Position numbers and translations under genes: made by a program. From assembly GCA_023375675.1 (NCBI GenBank), contig JALQBC010000065.1, positions 80,758-144,757 of the forward strand: a DNA stretch of 64,000 bases. The letters are read 5' to 3'. The notes below the pieces were generated by a model that was not told where the DNA came from, made no database searches, and was given only the letters and a program-made list of their open reading frames with translations. This stretch comes from Cytospora piceicola. Its lineage: Eukaryota > Ascomycota > Sordariomycetes > Diaporthales > Cytosporaceae. Numbering within the stretch: the first letter of the stretch is position 1; the number at the start of each line of letters is the position of its first letter. Below are positions 14,266 through 24,142 of this stretch, in pieces.

Positions 14266-14271
14266 TATAAG
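14266..14271 (+). promoter_or_regulatory. probable TATA box of the GPI-protein gene
   Basis: TATAAG lies 235 nt upstream of the ATG at 14501. It is followed by a long pyrimidine-rich leader, typical of strongly expressed ascomycete genes. Confidence 0.5.
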
Positions 14272-14500
14272 ACTGTGGGCACACTTCCTTCCACCCGCAT
14301 CCTCTCTCACATATCCTTCCCCTCCTCCTATCTACATCAAATTATCAACTGCACTCGTTTTGCACCAAATACATTGTCGTCCTCGCCGACTTCCACCTTC
14401 GTTTCCAGTGATCAAGGACAAAGAACAGAACCAAGAACAGCAACTGACCATTGCCAACTTGACCAACTCTCACTGCTCTCCACCAAGATAATCATTCAAA

Positions 14501-15684
14501 ATGAGGCTGCTGCGACTTACTTCGCTCGCTGGTTTTCTGGCCTCTGTCCAGGCTGGCAAGAACGCATGGGGAACCGGCACTGCTGCTGGCACCGGGGCCT
14601 CGAGCACTGTCTGGACGACTGGTATGTCTTATTGACTGTCGTTTCTTTCTTAACCTGTGGCTAACGCCTTTTGCAAGTCGTTGTGCCAACCTTTACGACT
14701 TACTGTCCATCGCCAACCACATGGGCCTACCAGAATGTGACCTACACGGTTACCGCAGCGAGTACCATCACCTTGTGTAAGTTTGTCTCCATCCTTAACA
14801 CGCCTCCATGCTGCAAGATTACATTCGTCCCTCACCTTTGGTTCTCTCTTCTTCTTCCTTGATTCTTTCTGGTTCCCAGGGCTCGTCCTCTGTAGGAAGA
14901 CGCCTCATAAAATTGTCTTCCTTGCCGAACAATCTTCAGGAGGCTGACCCTTTTTTTAGCTTGCCCGTGCACGCTGAGCATCTCTACCCCTCAGCCCATT
15001 ACTACGACCAGCACATACACGACCGAGGTTCCGTGCCCTGAGGAGACGTCTTCTGTTGTCCCCGTGATTCCCTCGGTCGGCGTCCCCTACCCCAGCGTCA
15101 ATTTCACCGGTGTTCCACCTCCCTTCAGCGCCTCCTTGAGCATTCCTGGTGCCGTCTCCACTGAACTTCCAGGAGTTCCTGGTACTTCTGGCGTTCCTGG
15201 AGTCTCCACCGAACTTCCAGGAGTTCCTGGAGCTTCTAGCGTTCCTGGAGTCTCTAGCATTCCCGGGGCCTCTGGCCTACCTGGAGTCTCTAGCATCCCC
15301 GAGGTTTCTGGTATCCCTGGAGTCTCTAGCATCCCCGAGGTCTCTGGTGTCCCTGGAGTCTCTGGTGTCCCTGGCGTCCCTGGCACTTCTACCACGTCCC
15401 TGACAACTTTTACTCTGCCGGGTTCCTCTAGCATAGTGACTTCGACGACGGTGATTGTTAGCACCCCTTCACCCTCGACGTTCCTCTCTGGCACCACGGC
15501 TCTCGGCGGAGGAGGCGCTTCGGCTTCAGCCCCAGCTCTCACCAGTTTCGAGACGACTGCCACAAACACGGTTGTGGGTCCCACTTCGTCTCCTGCCGGC
15601 GTTCTTACCGCTGGTGCAAACAGAATGGGAACAGGTGCCGGAGCTGTTGGCATAGTTGCTGGTCTTGCAGCTCTCGTACTGTAA
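14501..15684 (+). CDS. GPI-anchored cell-wall protein with elastin-like VPG repeats
   Basis: Three exons: 14501..14621, 14678..14776 and 14960..15684. Both introns start GTATGT/GTAAGT, have CTAAC or CTGAC branch points, and splice in frame. The product is about 314 aa. It starts with a signal peptide (MRLLRLTSLAGFLASVQA), then a Tyr/Thr-rich module with a Cys (TYCPSPTTWAYQNVTYTVTA) and a second CPC motif, common in fungal wall proteins. The middle consists of short repeats built on V-P-G, S-I-P-G and T-E-L-P-G. A Ser/Thr/Pro-rich stretch follows, then a C-terminal Asn/Gly region and a hydrophobic tail ending in VAGLAALVL, as expected for a GPI-attachment signal. It is probably O-glycosylated and wall-bound. 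The family role is not known to me. Confidence 0.82.
15155..15395 (+). repeat. in-frame VPG/IPG hexapeptide-type repeat
   Basis: The DNA repeats units close to GGAGTTCCTGG and GGAGTCTCTAGC, encoding V-P-G, V-S-S-I-P-G and E-V-S-G-I-P-G steps. Unit length is mostly 18 bp but variable, so this is a coding minisatellite prone to length change. Confidence 0.75.
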
Positions 15685-18022
15685 TGTGTAATGGACCAAC
15701 ATGAATTTCGGAGGACATGTCGGATGGATTTTGGACGATTTTGGACGTCTCATGACATGATTGAGCAAGGTGATGAAGGACATGAAACACGGATTTGCGA
15801 AGATGGAATTATACCCTTCTAGACTTTCCTTCACTGAACCAAGCGAACTGGCTGTTACGTAGTTTGTCATGATTGCAATGTTGGAGCATAATGGAACGGC
15901 GAAAATGGTGGACTATGTGGATTTGCCTTACTAGCTAAAAAACGGACGAGGTTATAATTCAACACCGATCAGAATTGATCTGTATCTTGAGGTCGACTCC
16001 AGCTTGCCGGAAATATGATATTTGTTTGGACGGTTGTCCCTCGTGATCGTTCGAGAAGGATTCCGGCTATAATGCTTATCACCGTGAGGAGGGGGGTCGA
16101 CGATCGAAATGGCCTGCCTTCACCAGTGGCGTTATCCAGGGAGCATACAGACACACAAGGCTCTTCCACTGCATCTCCCTATCGGTATAGAGATGTGTAA
16201 GCGCAGCTAGAGACTAGAATCATTCCCCACAGCATACACACCATGTCAGTCTCCCAGCCCAAAACAGCCCAATGACGTTGGTTCAGGAATAAGTCTCCCC
16301 ACCAAGCCGCATCGCATGCAATACGAGTTTTGTCGCGATGGGATTTGTCGTTACTGTACAGATCTTACACAGTCATTTCCTCTTTTGGGTCTCTTCCCCT
16401 CCATCGCCGTCCAGAAGCGACACTTATTCTTGCCCTTCGACAAAAGTGGTAGGGAATGGACGGGAACCTTCTGCATCGCAACCCTCTGCTGCCACCACCA
16501 GGGCCAGCCCACGCAACCACGTCTAAAAGCAAGCCGTTCGACAGGCGCCACCCCGCAGGATTCCATACTCAGGTAGGTCGTCTTCTCGCCTAGGGGTGCC
16601 ACATCTTTGTTTCTTTTGGTTCGCTGGAGGCATTGAGGGGTCTCAATTGATTCATGCAGGATACGTGACCGTCTTCCATTGGAACACAGAGGAGAACATC
16701 GTCTGGAGCTGGATTTCTGTAGCTGTGCTGGGCTTTCTTATTTGAGGATCCTTTGGTGAGGGAGGACCGATTACTCCGCTCATACCTGACTTGGTGAAGG
16801 TCAGCTGCATATTCCAAGAATACCCAGACCCCGGACGATAAGTGCCTGTGTCTTTCACCGTAGACGGTGGCAATGCTACTCAACACTGGCTTGGTCATTG
16901 ATAAGCCCTATGGGCTGCGGCCCTGGATGGTGATTACTCCAAGCGCCCCATTTAACCGGTTTAGTCGATGGCTTTCCGGAGAAATCTGGGGTGGCTTGTT
17001 ATGCTGCAAGGGGTGGTTAGTGAGACGTTGAACAACGGCCACGGGTCTGATGCACATGTGCATTGGCAAGGGACGTGGTGCCATTTGTTGCATGGGCGAA
17101 GGCCGGGGTCATGCCTTGCAGTGAAGTGTAGAAAGGACACTGCATGGTAGCTGCTCAGAGAGGACGTCTGTCGCGCAGACATCAGACGCCTCAATGTACT
17201 CCGAACTTTCTCGACAATGCCACTGGGTAAGGCGTCGCTCATAACACTCTTTCGTCGCAGTTTAAGCTTGTTGGTAATAGGTCGTGGCTGGGTAAGTATA
17301 GACGACCGACCTGCCAAACGTGTAAACCTTCGAAGTGCGAACTGTCCTGCTCTGGGCTATCTTCAAGGAGGCGAGTGACCTGTGACTGAATTACGTACGC
17401 ATCCCTTCAACCCGAACTTCGAGGGCTTCTGTACATCATGATCAGTCCAAATACAAATATGCGGCCTTTGGGCGATGTCCAGCCGCGGCTTCAGGAACGC
17501 AAGAAGTAGCGGATAGTCAGTTCGGGTCTTCGGGTCGATACCACACAAGAAGGGGTCTCCTTCAAGGTAATCGGGTCTGTTTGCACTCGGATCTCAGCAC
17601 CGACCTCGGACCGGGCGCCAAAAATGTATATGGATATATCACAATCCTGGCCAGTGCTGACGAGTGACTCGACGACGGCGGTGCAGTAGAGAGTGCTAGG
17701 TGTGATTGAGTCTCATTGTCAACCGAGCTTGCTGACCCTAATTACCTGAGAATGGTGCAGACTTTGGCACGTCTGACCGGGTATCATATTCCACCACTTC
17801 GTAAACGTTGCTGACTGCCCCCCCCCCCCAAAACCCAACCCCGAGGTATCCTCCACTGCAACTGTATTCCCAGTCTGCCAACATCCCCCCCCCCAGATAT
17901 ACGTCATCGCATCTTGACTTATCCGAGGACCAGGCAAGGCGTTATGAGACACCGAGGGCCCTTCAGGTCCTGGTATTTCTGGTGTTCGTAGGCGTGAAGC
18001 TCTGGGGCGCAAGAGCCGATCC
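15685..18022. other. gene-free interval between GPI-protein gene and CDC23
   Basis: This is about 2.3 kb between two convergent genes. A short open frame at 16652-16873 (minus) is not recognisable. Two poly-C tracts (17818-17829 and 17885-17894) lie about 65 bp apart just beyond the CDC23 stop. I see nothing else that can be named. Confidence 0.5.
17818..17894. repeat. paired poly-C tracts
   Basis: Homopolymer C runs of 12 and 10 bases are separated by ordinary sequence downstream of CDC23. They are non-coding and their length may be unreliable in sequencing. Confidence 0.7.
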
Positions 18023-20194
18023 CTAGTCAAGCCCACGGCCTGGAGCAAGATCCAGGTTTGCACGTGCTTCTCGCATGATAGCCTTGGCCTCTTCCATGTC
18101 CTGGCCATCCTGACAGAGTTCGTTTGCTAGTCGGTTAGCCGCAGCAAAGTCTTCGTGTCGCATGGCATATCTGGCCAGCCACATGCGTGCTCTGCTGGTC
18201 ACCGTCGTGACTCCAGTACCCTGATTCCTCTCTTTGTCCTCACCGTTCTCTCCCCCGTCTTCAGATATGACATCGCTGTGGACCGCGATATTATCGCCCA
18301 CGTTGTCCACGTTGCCGTCCTCCTGTGCAACACATAACTCCATGTATGCCCGGGCCTCCTCTTCCTCCTCGATGTTGTCGTACATTAGGGCGATCTGGAT
18401 CAGCACATCAGTATCTAACCGGCCCAGTGCGGCGCGGTCGAAACCAACGGCGCTGCCAAAGCTGCTGCTGGAGGATTCGTAATAGGTGTCAGCAAGCAAG
18501 GCTCGCTTCAGTGCCTTGATTCCATCCTGATTCCGGCCGAGCTTCTGCAGACAGGTGCCGACAGCCATCCACATTTTGCCATCCCAGGGTCTCAACCCAG
18601 CTGCTTTCTTGTAATACCAAAGGGCGTATTGATACATTTCCAGCATTTCATACGTCTGGCCAAGACCATACCAAGCGCGGTAGTCCCGCCTGTTGATATC
18701 TACGGCACGTCGATATGACTCGATTGCCGCATGCGTATTTTTGAGCTCCACATATTCGTGTCCCATCAATGTCCAGGCAGAGAGACACGAGCGGTCCAAT
18801 GCCAAAGCCCGACGGAAATACTGAACCGCCTTCTCGTGTTGCGAAAGTAAAGAGTAATAGTTGCCAATAACAACACACGACTCTGGCCGGAACTTGTCGA
18901 CGCTGGAGCAAAGATGGGCTAAGAAGGCCAGTTTTGGCCTTTCATTGAGAACGTATAGGATGTTCGAGTATATGTCAAGGCTGTCGAGACGGTGAGGATG
19001 CAGGGACAGAAGATGGCTGAAGCGAGTTGCCGCATCTTTGAGCTCTTTGGTGTGGTAGGATAGGAGGGCTGAACAAGTTAAGAGGAAAGGGGCATCCGGA
19101 AAAATGCCCAGTAGCTGGTCCAAAGCAGTTGCCAGTTCGTTGGTGGGCTGATAAAGCTCCAAGGAGGTGTGTATATGGAACATGTAGGAGACGATATGTT
19201 GTGGAAGGCGAGGTATGATTTTGTTGAGCTAACATTGTTAGCAATCAGCCTCTGCCCGGTGTTAAAAATCAGAAAACTCACCATCTCGACTCTGGTGATT
19301 GCGGACGTCATCTCAAGCCAGCAACCCCAGTTCATGGGGAAGAGATGGACGCTCTTCAGGAACCAGGCCATTGCCTCATCCGTGTTCTTCTCCTTAGCCA
19401 GGACCATGCCATAGCTGCTAGAGTGTCAGTGGTGCCTGAGGCTTCATAGTCCATTTGGTGGCTTACAGATACTCTAGCCAGCCTTGACTGCCCTCAGCAG
19501 TCTGGTCATCCGGCGAAGTTTTTCGGTCGTCAAACCAGGCTTGCAGGTATCGGCTTACAACCGGCAGCTGCTTGTTGACTACCGAACCGAGATCCTGGGG
19601 GCCCATAACCATCTCGGAGTCCTCGTCTTTCCGCTTCTCACCAGACAGTACCTTGGCGTAAAGAGCCAAGAACAAGCTCTTCTGGCTGATATCAGGGAGT
19701 ATGTTGGGTCTGGGCTGATGTCTGCTGGGTATCAACGACTCCTTACCCTTGGCAGCTTTGGTCTGAGAGCTCAGTGGTGAATCTTCAGCCTTGGGGGACA
19801 ATATGCTAGACAGTAAGGAGTCGGGAAGGAAGACGGCAGTGCATCGGTCGAATTCCCGACAGTCAAACAATGTCTTAGCAAGGAGGTACTTGTTGAACTC
19901 CAGGGCCTCCATCTCAGCTTCCACCTCATCAGGATTTGGTGTAAGAATTGCAGGCATGTAGCCCCGAGGAGTGCTGTTCATCTTCATGGCATCCTCCTCG
20001 GATGTCGGCTCTGGAAGCACATCCAGCAGCTCAGCAGCCCTGATTGCCAGATTAGTGACATGATCAACACGATAGATGAGGAGCAAGAAAGCAGACCATT
20101 TTGCTGATTGATATAGACATCTTTCTGAACACTTGACGACAGCATCCTGTAGTGATGCGCGCAGGTTGATTATATCCTGCTCTGTAAACGCCAT
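18023..20194 (-). CDS. CDC23: Cdc23/APC8, anaphase-promoting complex TPR subunit
   Basis: Exons on the minus strand: 20194..20097, 20039..19467, 19414..19282 and 19228..18023, giving about 669 aa. The N-terminus carries the family segment with SERCLYQSAKW joined by splicing to AAELL; the first intron (57 nt, no in-frame stop) would otherwise read through. Later junctions restore LEYLYGMVLAK and RVEMLNKIIPRL. The C-terminal two thirds is a series of tetratricopeptide repeats, for example around SAWTLMGHEYVELKN, RAWYGLGQTYEMLEM and KMWMAVGTCLQKLGR. Cdc23 is a scaffold of the APC/C ubiquitin ligase, acting in the nucleus at the metaphase-anaphase transition. It is divergent from ERG20, with 598 bp between the starts. 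Confidence 0.93.
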
Positions 20195-20792
20195 CTTCCC
20201 TGATCGATGTGACCTGGACTGTCAGAAGTGGATGCCCTTGGCAAGAAGGAGGACGTGAAATTCAACTCCAGAATGAAACAGAGACCCTTTCCGTAGTGTG
20301 AGCCAAAGGTTGGATGTAGAACTGGGGCTCTGGTAGCTCCTCGGTGCTGTTAACGTTGATAGTGGATGATCCAAGCAGGACCGGGTCAATCAACACCAAC
20401 CTCAACTATTGATAGTCTATGCCGTGATGTCGAGCGCTCAGGCGTGTACCGCGTTCTGCGCGCCCGAAACGACCGCCTACACCTTGGCGCGGGGTGCCCT
20501 GCAATGAACCCCCAACGGCTCTAATCCGCGCTATAAGTCCATGTACCTAGGTATGCTGCAGGGGCCACCCCACATCGAAGGGTCTTCCCGCAATTTTATG
20601 TACCGCGAGTCGCGACGTCCTTCCGAATTGTTGGTCTCTCGTACTGGAAGCCAGCTCACTCGGATAATGAACCTCTAGTTGAAAAGCCCCCTGTTCTCTG
20701 TCCTCTGTCCAATTCCTCCTACCGCACGGCAAACCTCGCAGACATCATCATCTTTCGTCTTACCCAGATCGCAATTCTCAAGCCACGCAACA
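20195..20792. promoter_or_regulatory. divergent promoter region CDC23 / ERG20
   Basis: These 598 bp separate the two start codons. Seen are a CTATAAG element at 20531-20537, a TACCTAGGTA-type motif at 20544-20553, and a pyrimidine-rich leader before the ERG20 ATG. No gene fits here. Confidence 0.6.
20532..20537 (+). promoter_or_regulatory. probable TATA box of ERG20
   Basis: TATAAG lies about 260 nt upstream of the ERG20 ATG at 20793, on the same strand. Confidence 0.4.
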
Positions 20793-21925
20793 ATGGCCCA
20801 AAAGACCACCCTCAAGGAGTTCGAGGCTGTCTTCCCCAAGCTGGAGGCAGACCTTCTCGAGCAGGCGCGAAAGTACAACCTGCCCAAGGGGGAGCTTGAG
20901 TGGTACAAGGCGGTAAGTTCCTCCGGCAGATACAACAGCAGCACCATCAGCAACGACTTCGCGGAACAAACAGCTCTAACGAACCTCTCTTCCGTCTACA
21001 GAGCTTGGAGACGAACCCGGTGGGAGGCAAATGCAACCGCGGCATGTCCGTCCCGGACTCCGTGTCCGTGCTGCTGGGCAAGAAGCTCTCGGAGGAGGAG
21101 TACTTCCACGCCGCGACCCTGGGCTGGATGACCGAGCTCCTCCAGGCCTTCTTCCTCGTGTCCGACGACATCATGGACGGCAGCATCACCCGCCGCGGCA
21201 AGCCCTGCTGGTACCGCACCGAGGGCGTCGGCATGGTCGCCATTAACGACGCCTTCATGCTCGAGGCCGCCATCTACACGCTCCTGAAGAAGTACTTCCG
21301 CTCCCACCCGGCCTACGTCGACCTCCTCGAGCTGTTCCACGAGGTCACGTACCAGACCGAGATCGGCCAGCTTTGCGACCTGCTCACTGCGCCCGAGGAC
21401 AAAGTCAACCTGGACAACTTCTCCATGGAGAAGTACAAGTTCATCGTCATCTACAAGACCGCATACTACTCTTTCTACCTGCCCGTGGCCCTCGCCCTGC
21501 ACCAGCTCAACCTCGGCACACCGAAGAACCTGAAGCTGGCGGAGGACATCCTGATCCCCATGGGAGAGTACTTCCAGGTCCAGGACGACTACCTCGACAA
21601 CTTCGGCCTGCCAGAGCACATTGGCAAGATCGGAACGGATATCATGGACAACAAGTGCTCGTGGCTCGTCAACCAGGCGCTGGCGATCTGCACTCCCGAG
21701 CAGAAGAAGATCCTCGAGGAGAACTACGGTCGCAAGGACAAGGACTCCGAGGCTATCATCAAGAAGCTGTACAACGACCTCAAGCTCGAGCAACTGTACT
21801 TGGACTACGAGGAGAAGGTCGTTGGCGAGATCCGGGAGAAGATCGCCAAGATCGACGAGAGCGAGGGCCTGAAGAAGGAGGTCTTCGAGGCCTTCCTGTC
21901 AAAGATCTACAAGCGCAGCAAGTAA
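20793..21925 (+). CDS. ERG20: farnesyl diphosphate synthase
   Basis: Two exons, 20793..20912 and 21002..21925, give 347 aa, the normal length for fungal FPP synthase. The 89-nt intron has GTAAGT, CTAAC and CAG signals and sits at a codon boundary (WYKA|SLETNP). The enzyme condenses IPP with DMAPP and then GPP to form farnesyl diphosphate for sterols, prenylation, dolichol and heme a. The first Asp-rich motif DDIMD is at about residues 95-99, preceded by two Phe that limit chain length; the second, DDYLD, is at 235-239. The family segment GGKCNRG is near 48-54. Codon use is strongly C/G-ending, unlike the neighbours, which suggests high expression. An upstream in-frame ATG at 20679 is less likely because the family starts near [10 protein letters not shown]. 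Confidence 0.95.
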
Positions 21926-22405
21926 AGCGATACCCATAAAGGAACGGCTTGTGACTAGCATACAGACGATACCATGCACGCGACAAAAAAAAAATAGATG
22001 TTGGCGAACCTGGAGCTCGCTGCTCTGGGCGTCTTTAAGATAGACCGCCGTGATATGCCTCCCATAATCACTTATAATACCCGAGGCTCGGATGAGCATA
22101 TTGAATAGACATTTCCGTTCCTACAAATATCGGTTCCTACAAATATGGTTTATCAGAATTCAATTTGTGCCCAAGGCCATTTCCTTTTCATGCTTCATCA
22201 GTATCTGGGTGCCCTGTGGTGTTCGACTACACAGGAAACCCGACAGTTAAAAAACCCCCTAACGCTCAATAATACGAATGCTAACCCTCCCACTCAACCA
22301 AAGAATTTGTGTCATCATCCCCATCTACTAACCACTGAGGGATCCTGCCCAAACAAGCGGGCCTTTCCCCACCACCCCCCCTCTCTCCCTCTCTTTCCCC
22401 TCCCC
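21926..22405. other. 3' regions of ERG20 and VPS68
   Basis: This is a convergent interval of 480 bp. It contains a direct duplication of a 14-bp word, GTTCCTACAAATAT, at 22117-22130 and 22133-22146, and a pyrimidine-rich stretch before the VPS68 stop. No gene is seen. Confidence 0.6.
22117..22146. repeat. 14-bp tandem duplication
   Basis: GTTCCTACAAATAT occurs twice with a 2-bp gap, in the ERG20 downstream region. Confidence 0.85.
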
Positions 22406-23052
22406 TCACAGCGCCAGATTGTAGCTATACTCGTCCTCCATGTTCTGGCTGACCCAGAGCACGACGCTCGACAGCCCGACCAGCGCGTTGGCGACGACGT
22501 TCTCCACGCCCATGCCCATCGTGGGCCACTCGACGCTCGGGACGACGAACTTGAGGACGAAGACGGTGACGCCGCCGGCCATGCCGCCGGCCAGCGACGC
22601 GAAGCCCAGGAACAGGACCACCCGGGCCTTCCAGGCGACGCCGGACCCGCTGTACGAGAACGAGTCGGCCGAGAGCCGCTGCTTCTCGACCGAGTTGATG
22701 ATGAGCATGCCCAGCGCCGAGAAGATCAGGGGCAGCCAGTCGACAAAGGTGACGTGCACGTTGGAGCCGTTGAGCGGGGACTTGGACCACACGGCCGCGT
22801 CGAGGAGGACGTAGAAGGCGAGGGAGAACTGTGGATCAGGAAAAAGGTCAGCGCTTTACGTATTATCGTAGGAGGGGTGGGATGTGGTTTCTGGCGGGGG
22901 GGGGGGCGGGAGAGATTTATAGAGCAGATGGGTGGACTTATTGTTGCTCATCGACTTACAAGTGCACCGGCCGAGTAGACGCCAGCGTTACGGGCATAGA
23001 CGCTGGTCATCCATTCCGGCTTGCGGAATTTAAAAAGGCGGTCGTCGGACAT
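22406..23052 (-). CDS. VPS68: Vps68/TMEM50 family membrane protein
   Basis: Exons 23052..22960 and 22828..22406 give 171 aa. The 131-nt intron starts GTAAGT, ends CACAG and contains an 11-base poly-G tract on the plus strand (22896-22906). The protein has four hydrophobic segments, at roughly residues 22-45, 60-78, 98-122 and 138-156, and ends in MEDEYSYNLAL, a tail I recognise from the UPF0220/Vps68/TMEM50 family. In yeast Vps68 acts with Vps55 at late endosomes in vacuolar sorting. It lies convergent to ERG20. The start is chosen because MSDDRLFKF matches the family N-terminus and no in-frame upstream sequence looks coding. Confidence 0.9.
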
Positions 23053-24142
23053 GATTGTGTCGATAGTGACGGGTGGTGTTCGCTTATGTGACTGCGGGAC
23101 TGGAAGCGCTCTTCGGGTCTCTAGATCAGCCGGCAATCGACTCCACGCTCTTTTCCGCTTTGACAGTGATGTGAAAAATCGCAAAGAGGGCGGCTCCGTT
23201 GCAAGAATTTACGACAGGCGTAATCGATGGGGTGTTTGGTTCGATGGTGCGACGGTCGTTAGGTTGAGGAGGCTGAGGATGACGACGAGCTCCGAGCTCA
23301 GTACTGAGTTAGGCTGCCTGCCGGCGAATACCCGAACCCTGGGAACCACCAACTTATGTACAGTACCCAGATGGCACCCGCAACACCTTTTAGTTCATTG
23401 AATATGTATCACTAGTCACTCGCACTACAAACATGAGTTGGACGATGAGTGGTTTTCACGAGGGTAATTCGATTGAAGGCCGAGACCGGGTGGATTGCCA
23501 TTGCTCAGAGGTGTACTATCGGAAGATCCCCCGGTCTGTTCTCCATATGCCTCTAGCAAGCTCCTATGGCCCTCGACAAGCTGATTTTTAAGTGTTGTTC
23601 GAATCCAACGCCCCAGACAGACCACCTCCGACTTCAAAACACAGGAGACTAGACTAGCCTGCGACTTTGAATGTAAATTAGAATAACGCTTGGCGTGTAG
23701 TGCTCAAGCCTTGCTCCATATGGTCCTCTTGCCTCTTCCGCCAAACATGAATATATAGAGACAAGAACCCCCGGCAAACTGTAGAAGGGCGGGGACTATT
23801 AAATGTCCTTTCGCTTTCAAAACGACCATGGCTCGGCCGATGCAGTGAGAAATGAAAATCCAACATGGTATTCGTACAAAGGGCGGTACAGGAACAAGAA
23901 GTCCCAAAGCAGCCCTGAATGTAAATATTTCGAAACGAAGTCGAAAGCCAACGACGGTGATCTTAGGCCAGAACTTGCAGGCGGTCGTTGGCCGCACATG
24001 TGGCTGGCTGGAAGGCCGAGAAAACTATGTCGTCTAAGGCCAAGGCTTCGTCAAAACGCCGTGAACGCCGCACCTCTTGATACAGTATATGTATGATGTT
24101 CCGATTCGTCGCAGTTATCATGTTCTTCATTGCAGGAGTCTC
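23053..24142. other. VPS68 promoter and KNR4 3' region
   Basis: This is about 1.1 kb between two minus-strand genes. Frames are short and overlapping, and none has recognisable content. The left part should hold the VPS68 promoter, the right part the KNR4 3' UTR. Confidence 0.5.

Larger units (their letters stand above)
5767..14500. other. long gene-free interval (about 8.7 kb)
   Basis: No frame here shows a recognisable domain, signal peptide with sensible continuation, or consistent exon structure. The longest open frame (223 codons, minus strand, 8355-9026) has no family resemblance and is compatible with chance. Composition is ordinary and not RIP-like. The interval holds the promoter of the secreted-protein gene at its left, a TATA-bearing promoter at its right, a triple GATCCGG run at about 8800-8818, a small hairpin at 8121-8137, and TACCTAGGTA-like motifs near 12472, 13103 and 13963-14009. 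Undetected lineage-specific genes or non-coding RNAs remain possible. Confidence 0.5.

Noticed and set aside
15087..15653. 188-codon minus-strand open frame with PGTPE repeats
   Set aside because: Antisense of the repeat region of the GPI protein.
16590..16898. minus-strand frames with a GTYRPGSGYSWNMQLTFTK segment
   Set aside because: Short, stop-bounded, without a start or splice context and without a family I recognise.
20996..21793. 265-codon minus-strand open frame
   Set aside because: Antisense shadow of ERG20 caused by its GC-rich third positions; Val/Leu/Glu low-complexity product.
22145..22978. 277-codon plus-strand open frame
   Set aside because: It is antisense to VPS68 and runs through its intron and 3' UTR; low-complexity Asp/Arg/His content is a GC-rich shadow.
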